Source: Candidatus Eiseniibacteriota bacterium (GTDB lineage Bacteria; Eisenbacteria; RBG-16-71-46). From it: a stretch of DNA of 61,756 bases. A model generated the notes under the pieces. It did not search any database. It was not told the DNA's origin and saw only the letters and a program-made list of their open reading frames with translations. Location of the stretch: assembly GCA_016178725.1 (NCBI GenBank), contig JACOSV010000013.1:1-61756 (forward strand). Direction: 5' to 3'. This document shows positions 19,149 to 27,240 of this stretch, piece by piece (within the stretch, counting starts at the first letter, position 1; every line of letters begins with the position of its first letter). The translations under genes and the position numbers were made by a program.

Positions 19149-21887
19149 ATGAGCGTCGCGGTCAGCGAACGGATCCAGCACCAGCTGCTGCCCCGGGTGT
19201 CGAAGCCCAACCGCTACCTGGGCAACGCCCTGCATGCGCCGAAGAAGCCGCTCGCGGCCGCCGCGGTGCGGGCGCTGATGGCGTTCCCCGATGCCTACGA
19301 GATCGGGCTCTCGAACATCGGCATCCGCATCATCCATCACATCCTCAACCGTCGTGAGGACACGGCCGCCGAGCTGGTGTTCGCGCCGTGGCCGGACGCC
19401 GAGGCCGAGATGCGCCGGCTCGGGCTGCCGCTGTTCTCGCTCGAATCGCACGCGCCGGCCTCGGAGTTCGATCTCATCGGCTTCTCGCTCCAGTACGAGC
19501 TCCAGTACACGAACGTGCTGATGATGCTCGAGCTCGCCGGGCTGCCGCTGCGCACGGTCGAGCGCGACGCCCGCCATCCGCTGGTGATCGCCGGCGGCGC
19601 GCAGGCGTTCAGCCCCGAGCCGATGGCCGAGTTCATCGACGCGTTCGTGATCGGCGACGGCGAAGAGGTCATCCATCGCGTCGTGGATCTCGTCGGCCGT
19701 GCCAAGCGCGAGCGCTGGTCGCGTCAGCACCTGCTCGCGGCGCTCGCGCACGTGCGCGGCGTCTACGTGCCCTCGGGCTACGCGACGCGCGCGACGAGCG
19801 AGGGCTGGCTCGCGCCGGTCGCGCGCCCCGGCTTCCCGTCGCGCGTCGAGTCGGCGTGGGTGCAGGAGCTCAAGCCCGAGTACTACCCGGCCGCACCCCT
19901 GCTGCCGATCGGCGAGATCACGCACGACCGGTTGTCGGTCGAGATCATGCGCGGCTGCACGCGCGGCTGCCGCTTCTGCCAGGCGGGCATGATCAACCGC
20001 CCGGTGCGCGAGAAGCCGGCGCAGCAGGTGCTCGAAGAGGTGCTGCGCGGGCTGCAGGCGACGGGGCTCGAAGAGGTGTCGCTGGTGTCGCTCTCGAGCA
20101 CCGACCACACGCAGATCATCGACCAGGTGAACGCGCTCGCCGACGCGCTGTGCGCGAGCCGCGTCCAGTTCTCGCTGCCCTCGACCCGGCCCGACAACGT
20201 GCCGCTCGAGGTGGCGCGTCGCGTCGCGCAGCAGCGCAAGGGCTCGATCACGCTCGCGCCCGAGGCCGGCAGCCAGCGCATGCGCGACGTGATCAACAAG
20301 AACCACACCGAGGACGAGCTGCTGCAGTCGGTGGCGACCGCGGCGCGCGAGGGCTACACCGGCGCCAAGCTCTACTTCATGTGCGGGCTGCCGGGCGAGA
20401 ACGACGACGACCTGCGCGCGATCCTCGATCTCGCGCAGAAGGCGTGGCAGCGCGCGCGTCGCGAGGGTGCCCGGAACTTCCGCATCACGGTCAGCGTATC
20501 GCCGCACGTGCCGAAGCCCCACACGCCGTTCGCGTGGGCCGAGCAGGTCTCGACCGCCGAGCTCAACCGGCGGCTCGGCCTGTTGCGCGAGGCGGCGCGC
20601 GGGACGTCGGTCCAGCTCAAGTATCGCGACGCCGAGACCTCGCTGCTCGAGGGCGTGTTCACGCGCGGCGACCGGCGTCTCGGCGCCGCGGTCGAGGCGG
20701 CGTACCGGCGGGGCTGCCGGTTCGACGCCTGGAGCGAGCACCTGCGCTTCGCCACGTGGATGGAGGTGTTGCGCGGCCTCGGCATCGATCCCGAGCGCTA
20801 CCTCGAGGAGCGCTCGACCGAGGCCGAGCAGCCGTGGGACGTCGTGCAGTCGCCGGTCACGAAGAAGTTCCTGGTGCGCGAGAAGGTGCGCGCCGACCGC
20901 GCCGCGATCACCGAGGATTGCCGGCTCGAGGACGTGTGCTTCTCGTGCGGCGTCTCGGAGTGCCCGCAGCGGCCGTGGGTCAAGACGCCGTTGCCGCCGG
21001 TGGATCTCGCTCGCGCGCGCGCCGCGGTCGGCCCCTCGGCGTTCGGCCGCCGCACGCGGGCGCGCCAGACGCTGCCGGTGATGCCGCCGCGCAACGGCGT
21101 GCATCATGGCGCGAACGGCGCGGCGCACGCGCCGGCCGGGCCGGCGGCGCCGAGCGGTGTCGCGACCAGCACGCGTTTCCGGATCGTGTTCGAGAAGGCG
21201 GCCGGGATGCGATTCACGTCGCACCTCGACCTCATGCGGACCTGGGAGCGGTCGTTGCGCCGCTCCGAGCTGCCGTTGGCGTTCACCCAGGGGCATCACC
21301 CGCACCTCAAGATGTCGTTCGGGCCCCCGTTGCCGCTGGGCTATCGTTCCCGGGCCGAAGTCTTCGACCTGGAGTTCTCGCGGCCGCCCGCGACCGACCT
21401 CGTCGAGAGGTTGAACGCGGTGCTGCCCGACGGACTCCGGGTGTTGGCGTCGCGGCCCATCCTGTTCAAGACCCTCTCGCTCATGAGCGAGCTCGAAGGC
21501 GCGTCGTACCGGGTGCGGTTCCCGGAAGGCTATCTCGCGGAGGCCGGCCTCACGCCGGACGCTCTGATCGAAGGCCTCGCGTCGCGCGTTCCCGAGCTGC
21601 TCCGCCGCGAGCACGTCATCGTGCGCCGGAAGAGCGAGGACAAGGCCCGCGAATTCGACGCCCGTCCGTCGATCGTGGCCCTCGAGTCCCTTGCCGAGGC
21701 ATCGCCGATCGCCCTCGACGCGCACATCCGCTTCACGCCGCGCGCCGTCGTGCGTCCGGAAGAGCTGGTGGCCATCCTGATCCCGCCCGGAGACGTCCGT
21801 ACGCTGGACGTCGAGCGCATCGCGCTCTGGGCGGAGGTCGGCGGCCGCCGCCTCGATCCTCTGGGACTCCTCGGACCGCGATCGTGA
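19149..21887 (+). CDS. B12-binding-type radical SAM protein fused to DUF2344
   Basis: 912 residues. The N-terminal B12-binding-like region (FPDAYEIGLSNIGIRIIHHILN, IAGGAQAFSPEPMAEFIDAFVIGDGEE) precedes a radical SAM core with the CxxxCxxC cluster ligand motif in RGCTRGCRFCQAG. A cysteine-containing segment near residue 600 (CRLEDVCFSCGVSECPQRPW) may hold another metal site. After a Pro/Ala linker comes a C-terminal DUF2344 domain (FRIVFEKAAGMRFTSHLDLMRTWERSLRRS). This fused family (TIGR03960 plus TIGR03936) is commonly found directly upstream of ribonuclease E/G and ribosomal protein L21, as here with rng. That suggests a role in RNA or ribosome metabolism, but no reaction is established. The ATG is at 19149. 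Confidence 0.9.
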   Translation: MSVAVSERIQHQLLPRVSKPNRYLGNALHAPKKPLAAAAVRALMAFPDAYEIGLSNIGIRIIHHILNRREDTAAELVFAPWPDAEAEMRRLGLPLFSLESHAPASEFDLIGFSLQYELQYTNVLMMLELAGLPLRTVERDARHPLVIAGGAQAFSPEPMAEFIDAFVIGDGEEVIHRVVDLVGRAKRERWSRQHLLAALAHVRGVYVPSGYATRATSEGWLAPVARPGFPSRVESAWVQELKPEYYPAAPLLPIGEITHDRLSVEIMRGCTRGCRFCQAGMINRPVREKPAQQVLEEVLRGLQATGLEEVSLVSLSSTDHTQIIDQVNALADALCASRVQFSLPSTRPDNVPLEVARRVAQQRKGSITLAPEAGSQRMRDVINKNHTEDELLQSVATAAREGYTGAKLYFMCGLPGENDDDLRAILDLAQKAWQRARREGARNFRITVSVSPHVPKPHTPFAWAEQVSTAELNRRLGLLREAARGTSVQLKYRDAETSLLEGVFTRGDRRLGAAVEAAYRRGCRFDAWSEHLRFATWMEVLRGLGIDPERYLEERSTEAEQPWDVVQSPVTKKFLVREKVRADRAAITEDCRLEDVCFSCGVSECPQRPWVKTPLPPVDLARARAAVGPSAFGRRTRARQTLPVMPPRNGVHHGANGAAHAPAGPAAPSGVATSTRFRIVFEKAAGMRFTSHLDLMRTWERSLRRSELPLAFTQGHHPHLKMSFGPPLPLGYRSRAEVFDLEFSRPPATDLVERLNAVLPDGLRVLASRPILFKTLSLMSELEGASYRVRFPEGYLAEAGLTPDALIEGLASRVPELLRREHVIVRRKSEDKAREFDARPSIVALESLAEASPIALDAHIRFTPRAVVRPEELVAILIPPGDVRTLDVERIALWAEVGGRRLDPLGLLGPRS

Positions 21888-21985
21888 GGGGACGACGTCG
21901 CGCGGTGCCGACAGACGAGGCGGTCGCGCTCGCGACGGATCCCGACGAGGAACCGGCGCGCGTGCGGTCGCCGAAAGGTGACCGT

Positions 21986-23533
21986 GTGAAGCAGACCATC
22001 ATCATCAACGCCGACGCCTACGAGACGCGCATCGCGATCCTCGAGGACGGCGAGCTGGCCGAGCTGTTGGTCGAACGCGCCGAGCAGCGCCGGCACGTGG
22101 GCGACATCTACAAGGGCCGCGTCAACGCGGTGCTCCCCGGCATGCAGGCGGCGTTCGTGGACCTCGGCCTGCCGAAGACCGGATTCCTCCACGCCTCCGA
22201 CCTCTCCGAGTCGCTCAACGACCTCGAGGACATCTCCGACCTCGACGAGAACGGCGACCGCGGGCACCGTCGCCGCGGCCCGGCGCTCAAGATCGAGGAC
22301 CACCTCAAGAAGGGTCAGGAGGTGCTGGTCCAGATCACCAAGGAGTCGATCGGCACCAAGGGCCCGCGCGTGACCCAGCAGGTGAGCCTGCCAGGGCGCT
22401 ACTGCGTGCTGATGCCGGGCGTGGACCACGTCGGCGTCTCGCGCCGCATCGAGGACCGCGCCGAGCGGCAGCGCATCAAGGCGATCATCGCCGACCTCAA
22501 GCCGAAGGGCGTCGGCCTGATCGCCCGCACCGCCGGCGAGGGCAAGGGCGACCACGAGTTCGCCGCCGACGTGAAGCACCTGGTCAAGCTGTGGCAGAAG
22601 GTGGACCGCAAGGCGGCGGGCGTGCGCGCGCCGGCGCCGGTCCACCGCGAGCTCGAGATGACCGCCGGGCTGATTCGCGACCTCTTCACCGACGAGGTGG
22701 ACGAGGTCGTGATCGACGACAAGGACTCCTTCGCCGAGATCCAGAGCTATCTCAAGAGCGTCTCGCCCGAGCTGCGCGACCGCGTCAAGCTCTACCCCGG
22801 CCACGACCCGATCTTCGACGCCTATGCGATCGAGCCGCAGATCGAGAAGACGTTCGAGCGCAAGGTGTGGCTCAAGAAGGGCGGCTACATCTGCATCGAC
22901 CACGCCGAGGCGCTGGTCGCGATCGACGTCAACACCGGCCGCTTCACCGGCAAGAAGAACCAGGAAGAGACGATCTTCCGCACCAACATGGAGGCGGCGA
23001 AGGAGATCCCGCGCCAGCTACGGCTGCGCGACATCGGCGGCATCATCGTCATCGACTTCATCGACATGGAGAGCGAGGCGAACAAGCGGGCCGTGCTCGA
23101 CGAGGTGCGCCGCGAGCTGCGTCACGACCGCGCGCGCACCAAGGCGTTCGCGGTCTCCGATCTCGGGCTGATCGAGATGACGCGGCAGCGCGAGCGCTCG
23201 AGCCTGCTCCACTACTACACCGAGGACTGCCCGTACTGCGCCGGGCTCGGCAAGGTGCCGAGCCCCGAGACGATGCTGGTCAAGCTCGAGCGCGCCCTGC
23301 GGCGCGTCGCGGCGATGGGCGGCGAGAAGCGGCTCACGCTGCGCGTCGCGCCCGAGGTGGCGCTCTACTTCGTCGAGCAGGAGGCGCGGCGGTTCGCCGA
23401 GCTCGAGAAGCGCTTCAAGCTCCACGTCGACATCAAGGACGATCCGCAGCTGCGCCGCGGCGAGATGCGGATCTTCAACGACAAGCGCCAGGAGCTGACC
23501 AAGCAGGTGGTCGGCGCGGTGCCGGGGACGTGA
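21986..23533 (+). CDS. rng: Ribonuclease E/G
   Basis: Endoribonuclease for rRNA maturation and mRNA decay. 515 residues with the S1-containing N-terminus (HVGDIYKGRVNAVLPGMQAAFVDLGLPKTGFLH), KGPRVTQQVSLPGRYCVLMP, the DNase I-like catalytic region with VAIDVNTGRFTGKKN, IIVIDFIDM, and the zinc-link CPYCAGLG. An acidic insertion (LNDLEDISDLDENGD) sits within the S1 region. The GTG at 21986 has AAAGGTGA five bases upstream; GTG at 21884, overlapping the preceding stop, would add 34 residues and cannot be excluded. The length fits RNase G rather than full RNase E. Confidence 0.93.
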   Translation: MKQTIIINADAYETRIAILEDGELAELLVERAEQRRHVGDIYKGRVNAVLPGMQAAFVDLGLPKTGFLHASDLSESLNDLEDISDLDENGDRGHRRRGPALKIEDHLKKGQEVLVQITKESIGTKGPRVTQQVSLPGRYCVLMPGVDHVGVSRRIEDRAERQRIKAIIADLKPKGVGLIARTAGEGKGDHEFAADVKHLVKLWQKVDRKAAGVRAPAPVHRELEMTAGLIRDLFTDEVDEVVIDDKDSFAEIQSYLKSVSPELRDRVKLYPGHDPIFDAYAIEPQIEKTFERKVWLKKGGYICIDHAEALVAIDVNTGRFTGKKNQEETIFRTNMEAAKEIPRQLRLRDIGGIIVIDFIDMESEANKRAVLDEVRRELRHDRARTKAFAVSDLGLIEMTRQRERSSLLHYYTEDCPYCAGLGKVPSPETMLVKLERALRRVAAMGGEKRLTLRVAPEVALYFVEQEARRFAELEKRFKLHVDIKDDPQLRRGEMRIFNDKRQELTKQVVGAVPGT

Positions 23534-24483
23534 GCATCGCGACGCGCTCGCGGGTGAATCGCGTCGCGGTCGCGGCCGCGCTGGTCGCGCTCGCATGCGC
23601 GGGCGCGGCCCGTGCCCAGCAGGCCGACTCCACGCACATGCACGTGGACGGCGCGATGCGCGGCGCCGGCGCCGTGCCCGCCGCCGCGCCGGCCGACACG
23701 CACGCGTTCGTCATGCCGGCGCGCGATCCGCACCTGCCGCCCGCCGAGGATCAGGCGAAGGCGCAGCTCGACGCGTCGCCGCGCCACGGCGAGTTCGTGG
23801 ACATCCCGCACGGGCCGGGGAAGAAGATCCGCGCCTGGGTCGTCTATCCCGAGCAGCACGATCAGGTCGGGATCGTCCTCCTGATCCACGAGATCTACGG
23901 GCTCTCGGACTGGATCCGCGGCGTCGCCGACCAGCTGGCGGATGAGGGCTTCATCGCGATCGCGCCCGACTTCATCTCCGGCATGGGCCCCGGCGGCGGC
24001 GGCACCGATTCGGTCGCGAGCCGCGACGGCGTCGTGAAGCTGGTGATGGCGCTCGACAAGGACGAGATGCGCCGCCGCCTCGACGACGTGATGCGCTACG
24101 CCGCCCACGTTCCCGCCGGCAACCGCAAGGTGGTGACGATGGGATTCTGCTGGGGCGGCGGCAGGAGCTTCGACTATGCGATCAGCCCGCGGTTGAGCGG
24201 CGCGATCGTGTTCTACGGCGTCCCGCCCGACACGGCGTCCATCACCCGGGTCAAGGCGCCGGTGATCGGCTTCTACGGCGGCGACGACGCGCGCGTCACG
24301 TCCACCGTCGAGTTCGCGCGCGGCATGCTCGGGATGATCCGCCAGCCCTACGACCCGCACATCTTCGCCGGCGCGGGCCATGGATTCCTGCGCCAGCAGT
24401 CGGGGCGGAACGGCGCCAACTACCGCGCGACGCAGCAGGCCTGGCCGCTCGCGCTCGCGTTCCTGCGCACGCAGCTGAAGTAG
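23530..24483 (+). CDS. Exported dienelactone hydrolase family protein
   Basis: 317 residues with a signal peptide (VAVAAALVALACAGAARAQQ), a Pro/Ala-rich linker and an alpha/beta hydrolase domain. The catalytic triad of the DLH family is in place: Cys207 in GFCWGGG, Asp253 in YGGDDARV and His284 in GAGHGF, with HEIYGL forming the glutamate loop. Likely a periplasmic esterase or lactonase of unknown substrate. The GTG overlaps the rng stop, so it is co-translated with an RNA enzyme without obvious functional reason. Confidence 0.87.
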   Translation: MSIATRSRVNRVAVAAALVALACAGAARAQQADSTHMHVDGAMRGAGAVPAAAPADTHAFVMPARDPHLPPAEDQAKAQLDASPRHGEFVDIPHGPGKKIRAWVVYPEQHDQVGIVLLIHEIYGLSDWIRGVADQLADEGFIAIAPDFISGMGPGGGGTDSVASRDGVVKLVMALDKDEMRRRLDDVMRYAAHVPAGNRKVVTMGFCWGGGRSFDYAISPRLSGAIVFYGVPPDTASITRVKAPVIGFYGGDDARVTSTVEFARGMLGMIRQPYDPHIFAGAGHGFLRQQSGRNGANYRATQQAWPLALAFLRTQLK

Positions 24484-24499
24484 CGGCCCGTCAGGCCGC
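24483..24499. terminator. Shared hairpin across two convergent stop codons
   Basis: GCGGCC, a 5-base loop and GGCCGC span the seven-base gap between the hydrolase gene and the trehalose glycosyltransferase gene. Its left arm starts in one stop codon and the loop reaches the other. Probably a bidirectional terminator. Confidence 0.5.
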
Positions 24500-25741
24500 G
24501 CGGCTCTCCGCCGCCGACACCAGCCGCGCGAAGATCGCGAGGTAGTCGCGCGCCTCGCGCGGGTGCAGGAAGTTGTGGCGCACGTGCTCGCGGCCCTCGA
24601 TCCCGAGCCGCCGGCGCAGATCGGGACTCCGCAGCAGGCGCGTCATCGCGGCGGCGCAGCCGGGGACCGAGCGCACGAGCAGCCCGGTGCGGTCGTGGAG
24701 CACCTGCAGCGGGATGCCGCCCACGGCGCTCGCCGCCACCGCGCGGCGCTTCCACAATGCCTCCGAGATCGTGAGCGCGAACCCCTCGCGCAGCGACTTC
24801 TGCACCACGACGCTCGAGCGCCGCTGCAGCGCGTTGATCGTGAGATGGGCGTCGGGAGGGAGCAGCGCGATCGTGATGTCGGAGCGCGAGCCCGCCTTCG
24901 CGCGCACCTCGGCCAGCACCTCGGCGCCCTCGGGATCGTCGTCGGCGCTGCCGCCTGCGAGCACGAGATGCGCGTCCTCGCGCCGGCGCATGACGAGGAA
25001 CGCCTCGATCACGCCGACCGGGTCCTTGATGCGGTCGAAGCGCGAGACCTGCGTCACCCACGGCCGGCGCGCCGGCAGGCCGAGCGGCGCGAGCAGGCCC
25101 TCCATCTCGTCGTCCGAGAGCTCGCGATTCTTCTCGGAGAGCGGGTCGATCGAGGGCGGCACGAGGTACGCGGGCACGTCGAGGCTCGGGACGAAGCTGA
25201 TGTGCGAGAACACCGCCGCGTCGTAGCGGCCGACGATCGGGGCGAGGAAGCTCCACACGTCGGGCTCCGCGCTCGAGAGGTCGATGTGGCAGCGCCACAC
25301 CCAGTGCTGCCCCGGCTCGCGACGGTGGAGCACGAGCCCGGCGGGCTGCGGATCGTGGATCAGCACCAGGTCACCGTCGAGCGCGAGTGCTGCGGCGGCG
25401 CGGCGGTTGACCTCGTGGAAGTACTCGTGGTCGGACGCGGAGAGCGTGCCGGGCCAGCCGTGCAGCGTGTTGTGGATGGTCTTGGTGATCGCGTAGAAGC
25501 GGGCATCGCCCGGCATCACCTCCCAGGTCGTCGGCACGCCAAGCTCGTTCATCAGACGCACGAGGCGGTGGAGGATCTCGGCGACGCCGCCGCCGGTCGC
25601 GGTCGAGTTGACCATCACGACGCGGTGGCCGCGCAGCCGGCGGGCGAGCCCCTCGAGCGAGCGCAGCGCCATGTCGCCGACCGCGGCGCGGTAGCCGTCG
25701 ATCAGCGGCGGGCCGTCGGCACGCACCTCGACCCGCGTCAC
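24491..25741 (-). CDS. treT: Trehalose synthase-type glycosyltransferase (GT4, TreT-like)
   Basis: 416 residues. It matches the TreT branch that joins NDP-glucose and glucose to trehalose in one step. N-terminal domain: HRVVMVNSTATGGGVAEILHRLVRLMNELG and WRCHIDLSS. C-terminal domain: VTQVSRFDRIKDPVGVIEAFLVMRR and the donor-site E-x7-E in SLREGFALTISEALWKRR. The GTG at 25741 overlaps the stop of the DUF5752 gene. It is the last gene of an otsA-led set, and its product is the same sugar that OtsA plus OtsB make by two steps. Some relatives phosphorolyse trehalose instead, so direction is inferred. Confidence 0.83.
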   Translation of the reverse strand: MTRVEVRADGPPLIDGYRAAVGDMALRSLEGLARRLRGHRVVMVNSTATGGGVAEILHRLVRLMNELGVPTTWEVMPGDARFYAITKTIHNTLHGWPGTLSASDHEYFHEVNRRAAAALALDGDLVLIHDPQPAGLVLHRREPGQHWVWRCHIDLSSAEPDVWSFLAPIVGRYDAAVFSHISFVPSLDVPAYLVPPSIDPLSEKNRELSDDEMEGLLAPLGLPARRPWVTQVSRFDRIKDPVGVIEAFLVMRRREDAHLVLAGGSADDDPEGAEVLAEVRAKAGSRSDITIALLPPDAHLTINALQRRSSVVVQKSLREGFALTISEALWKRRAVAASAVGGIPLQVLHDRTGLLVRSVPGCAAAMTRLLRSPDLRRRLGIEGREHVRHNFLHPREARDYLAIFARLVSAAESRAA

Positions 25742-26511
25742 GGCTCGTCGGTCCGCGTGATGCGCCGCACCAGCCCGGCGACCGCCGCGCGCTCGGTGTC
25801 GCGGCGGTCGCCCTCGGTCGCGCCCGCCGCGGCGGCGATGCGCGAGCCGAGACGCCGCTGGCGCCACCGCCGCAGCACGCGGCGGCGCAGCGTGAGCAGC
25901 CCGCGGCCGCTCTTCGCCTCGTCCTCGATCGCGCGCGCGAGGCGTGCGGCGCCGCGGGCGGCCAGCCACTGCGTGAGCGCCGGCGGCCCGCCCGCGAACC
26001 ACGGCTGCTCGAAGAGGTGGTAGAACCAGGCGTTGAGATCCGCGTCTTCGAGCCCCGTCATCAGCTCGGCGGCGTCGTGCGCGACGCAGCCGGTCGGGAC
26101 CGGGACCGACTCGACGGTGAGGAACGTGAACTCGGCGCCGGCGGGGGCGGCGCGCACGGCGCGGGCCTTTTCGGGCACGGCGCCCAGCGCTTCGAGCAGC
26201 GCCTCGCGCAGCTCGTCCGCCGAACCGGCGCGGTGCTGGACCGCGTAGGCGAGGTGCTCCGCGGTCTCGCCATCCTGCACGACGCCGCGCACCCACGTGC
26301 TCCAGTCGTCGTCCCGGGCCTCGTCGCTGTCCGGCCGGCGCAGCGGGTGCTGCAGCGCGTGATAGAAGAGCGTCGCCGGCTCGGCGCGGGCGATGCCGGC
26401 GCGCAGCGCCTCGAGATCGCCGGCGCGATCGCCCGCCGGACGCACGAGGTGGATGACGCTCATCAGCTCGAACGGGCCGTCCATGCCGGTTCCCGGCGCC
26501 GCGCCGCTCAC
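25738..26511 (-). CDS. DUF5752 family protein
   Basis: 257 residues. It has two similar halves, each with an FE/FT-beginning strand, a helix, then YHALQHPLRRPDSDEARDDDW in the first and FYHLFEQPWFAGGPP in the second. This is the layout of DUF5752, a cytosolic family found beside trehalose and glycogen genes. A basic C-terminus (RRRVLRRWRQRR) follows. No reaction is known. GTG at 26511 overlaps the stop of the membrane gene upstream; ATG at 26484 is the other start. Tight overlap on both sides suggests it works with the trehalose enzymes or the channel-like protein. Confidence 0.7.
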   Translation of the reverse strand: MSGAAPGTGMDGPFELMSVIHLVRPAGDRAGDLEALRAGIARAEPATLFYHALQHPLRRPDSDEARDDDWSTWVRGVVQDGETAEHLAYAVQHRAGSADELREALLEALGAVPEKARAVRAAPAGAEFTFLTVESVPVPTGCVAHDAAELMTGLEDADLNAWFYHLFEQPWFAGGPPALTQWLAARGAARLARAIEDEAKSGRGLLTLRRRVLRRWRQRRLGSRIAAAAGATEGDRRDTERAAVAGLVRRITRTDEP

Positions 26512-27212
26512 ATCCGGCGCTCGCGCGAGTCCTCGTCGAGCGAGCGCAGGTACTCGACCACGAAGTCGCGTGCGAGGTCGCGGCAGCCGAGGCCGAAGGC
26601 GAGGCCGACCGCGAGACCGATCGCCGCGACCACGGTCACGCCGAGCGCCATGACGAACTGGGCGGCGAAGCCGAGCTGCTCGAGCGCGAGCAGCACGGCG
26701 AACGCGGTGAGGATCGCCGTGACCACCTGGCCGCGCAGCCGGCTGCCGCGCAGCCCCGCGCCCTCGAACAGGCGCCGCGTCACCGCGCCCAGCACCCAGG
26801 CGATCACGAGCCCGATCGCGAGCAGCAGCGTGGCGGTGACGACGCGCGGCAGCGCGTCCACCAGCCGATCGGCGACGCCCGACGTCAGGTTGAGCCCGAG
26901 CACGTCGAGCGCGAGCAGCACGGCGACGATCGTGACGGTCCAGCGCACGGCCCACGACGCGATCGCCGCCGGCTCGTGCGTCGGCGCGCCCACGAAGCCG
27001 AGCAGGCTGCGCATGCCCTGATTGAAGCGCAGCGCGCGCAGCAGCGAGCGCGTGATCACCTCGAGCAGGCGCGCGACCAGCCAGCCGATCAGCACCACGA
27101 CGATCGCCAGCAGCCAGTCGGTGAGCGCCGCGCCCGCGGAGCCGAGCAGCGCGCGCACGCGCTCGACCAGCAGATTCCACGTCTGGGACTCGAGGATGAC
27201 GGACCCGATCAT
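26508..27212 (-). CDS. Membrane protein with conserved TM-helix repeats (MscS-related, CmpX-like)
   Basis: 234 residues with four to five hydrophobic helices: WLLAIVVVLIGWLVARLLEVI, WAVRWTVTIVAVLLALDVLGL, TATLLLAIGLVIAWVLGAV, and a Gly/Ala-rich helix ending AIGLAVGLAFGLGCRDLARDF, which resembles the pore helix of small mechanosensitive channels. The cytoplasmic MscS beta domain is missing, so the name is by similarity only. Placed between otsA and DUF5752, it could release or sense turgor when trehalose accumulates; that is an inference from context. Confidence 0.68.
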   Translation of the reverse strand: MIGSVILESQTWNLLVERVRALLGSAGAALTDWLLAIVVVLIGWLVARLLEVITRSLLRALRFNQGMRSLLGFVGAPTHEPAAIASWAVRWTVTIVAVLLALDVLGLNLTSGVADRLVDALPRVVTATLLLAIGLVIAWVLGAVTRRLFEGAGLRGSRLRGQVVTAILTAFAVLLALEQLGFAAQFVMALGVTVVAAIGLAVGLAFGLGCRDLARDFVVEYLRSLDEDSRERRM

Positions 27213-27240
27213 GCGATTGCCCTCCCTGTCTCTGGCCGAT

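Noticed and set aside
19113..21725. Open frame of 870 codons antisense to the radical SAM gene
   Set aside because: Antisense shadow; the plus-strand protein has unmistakable motifs and a promoter.
19388..21985. A giant fusion protein running from 19388 into RNase E/G
   Set aside because: The upstream part is an out-of-frame reading of the radical SAM gene, arginine-rich and without motifs; RNase E/G begins at 21986 (or 21884).
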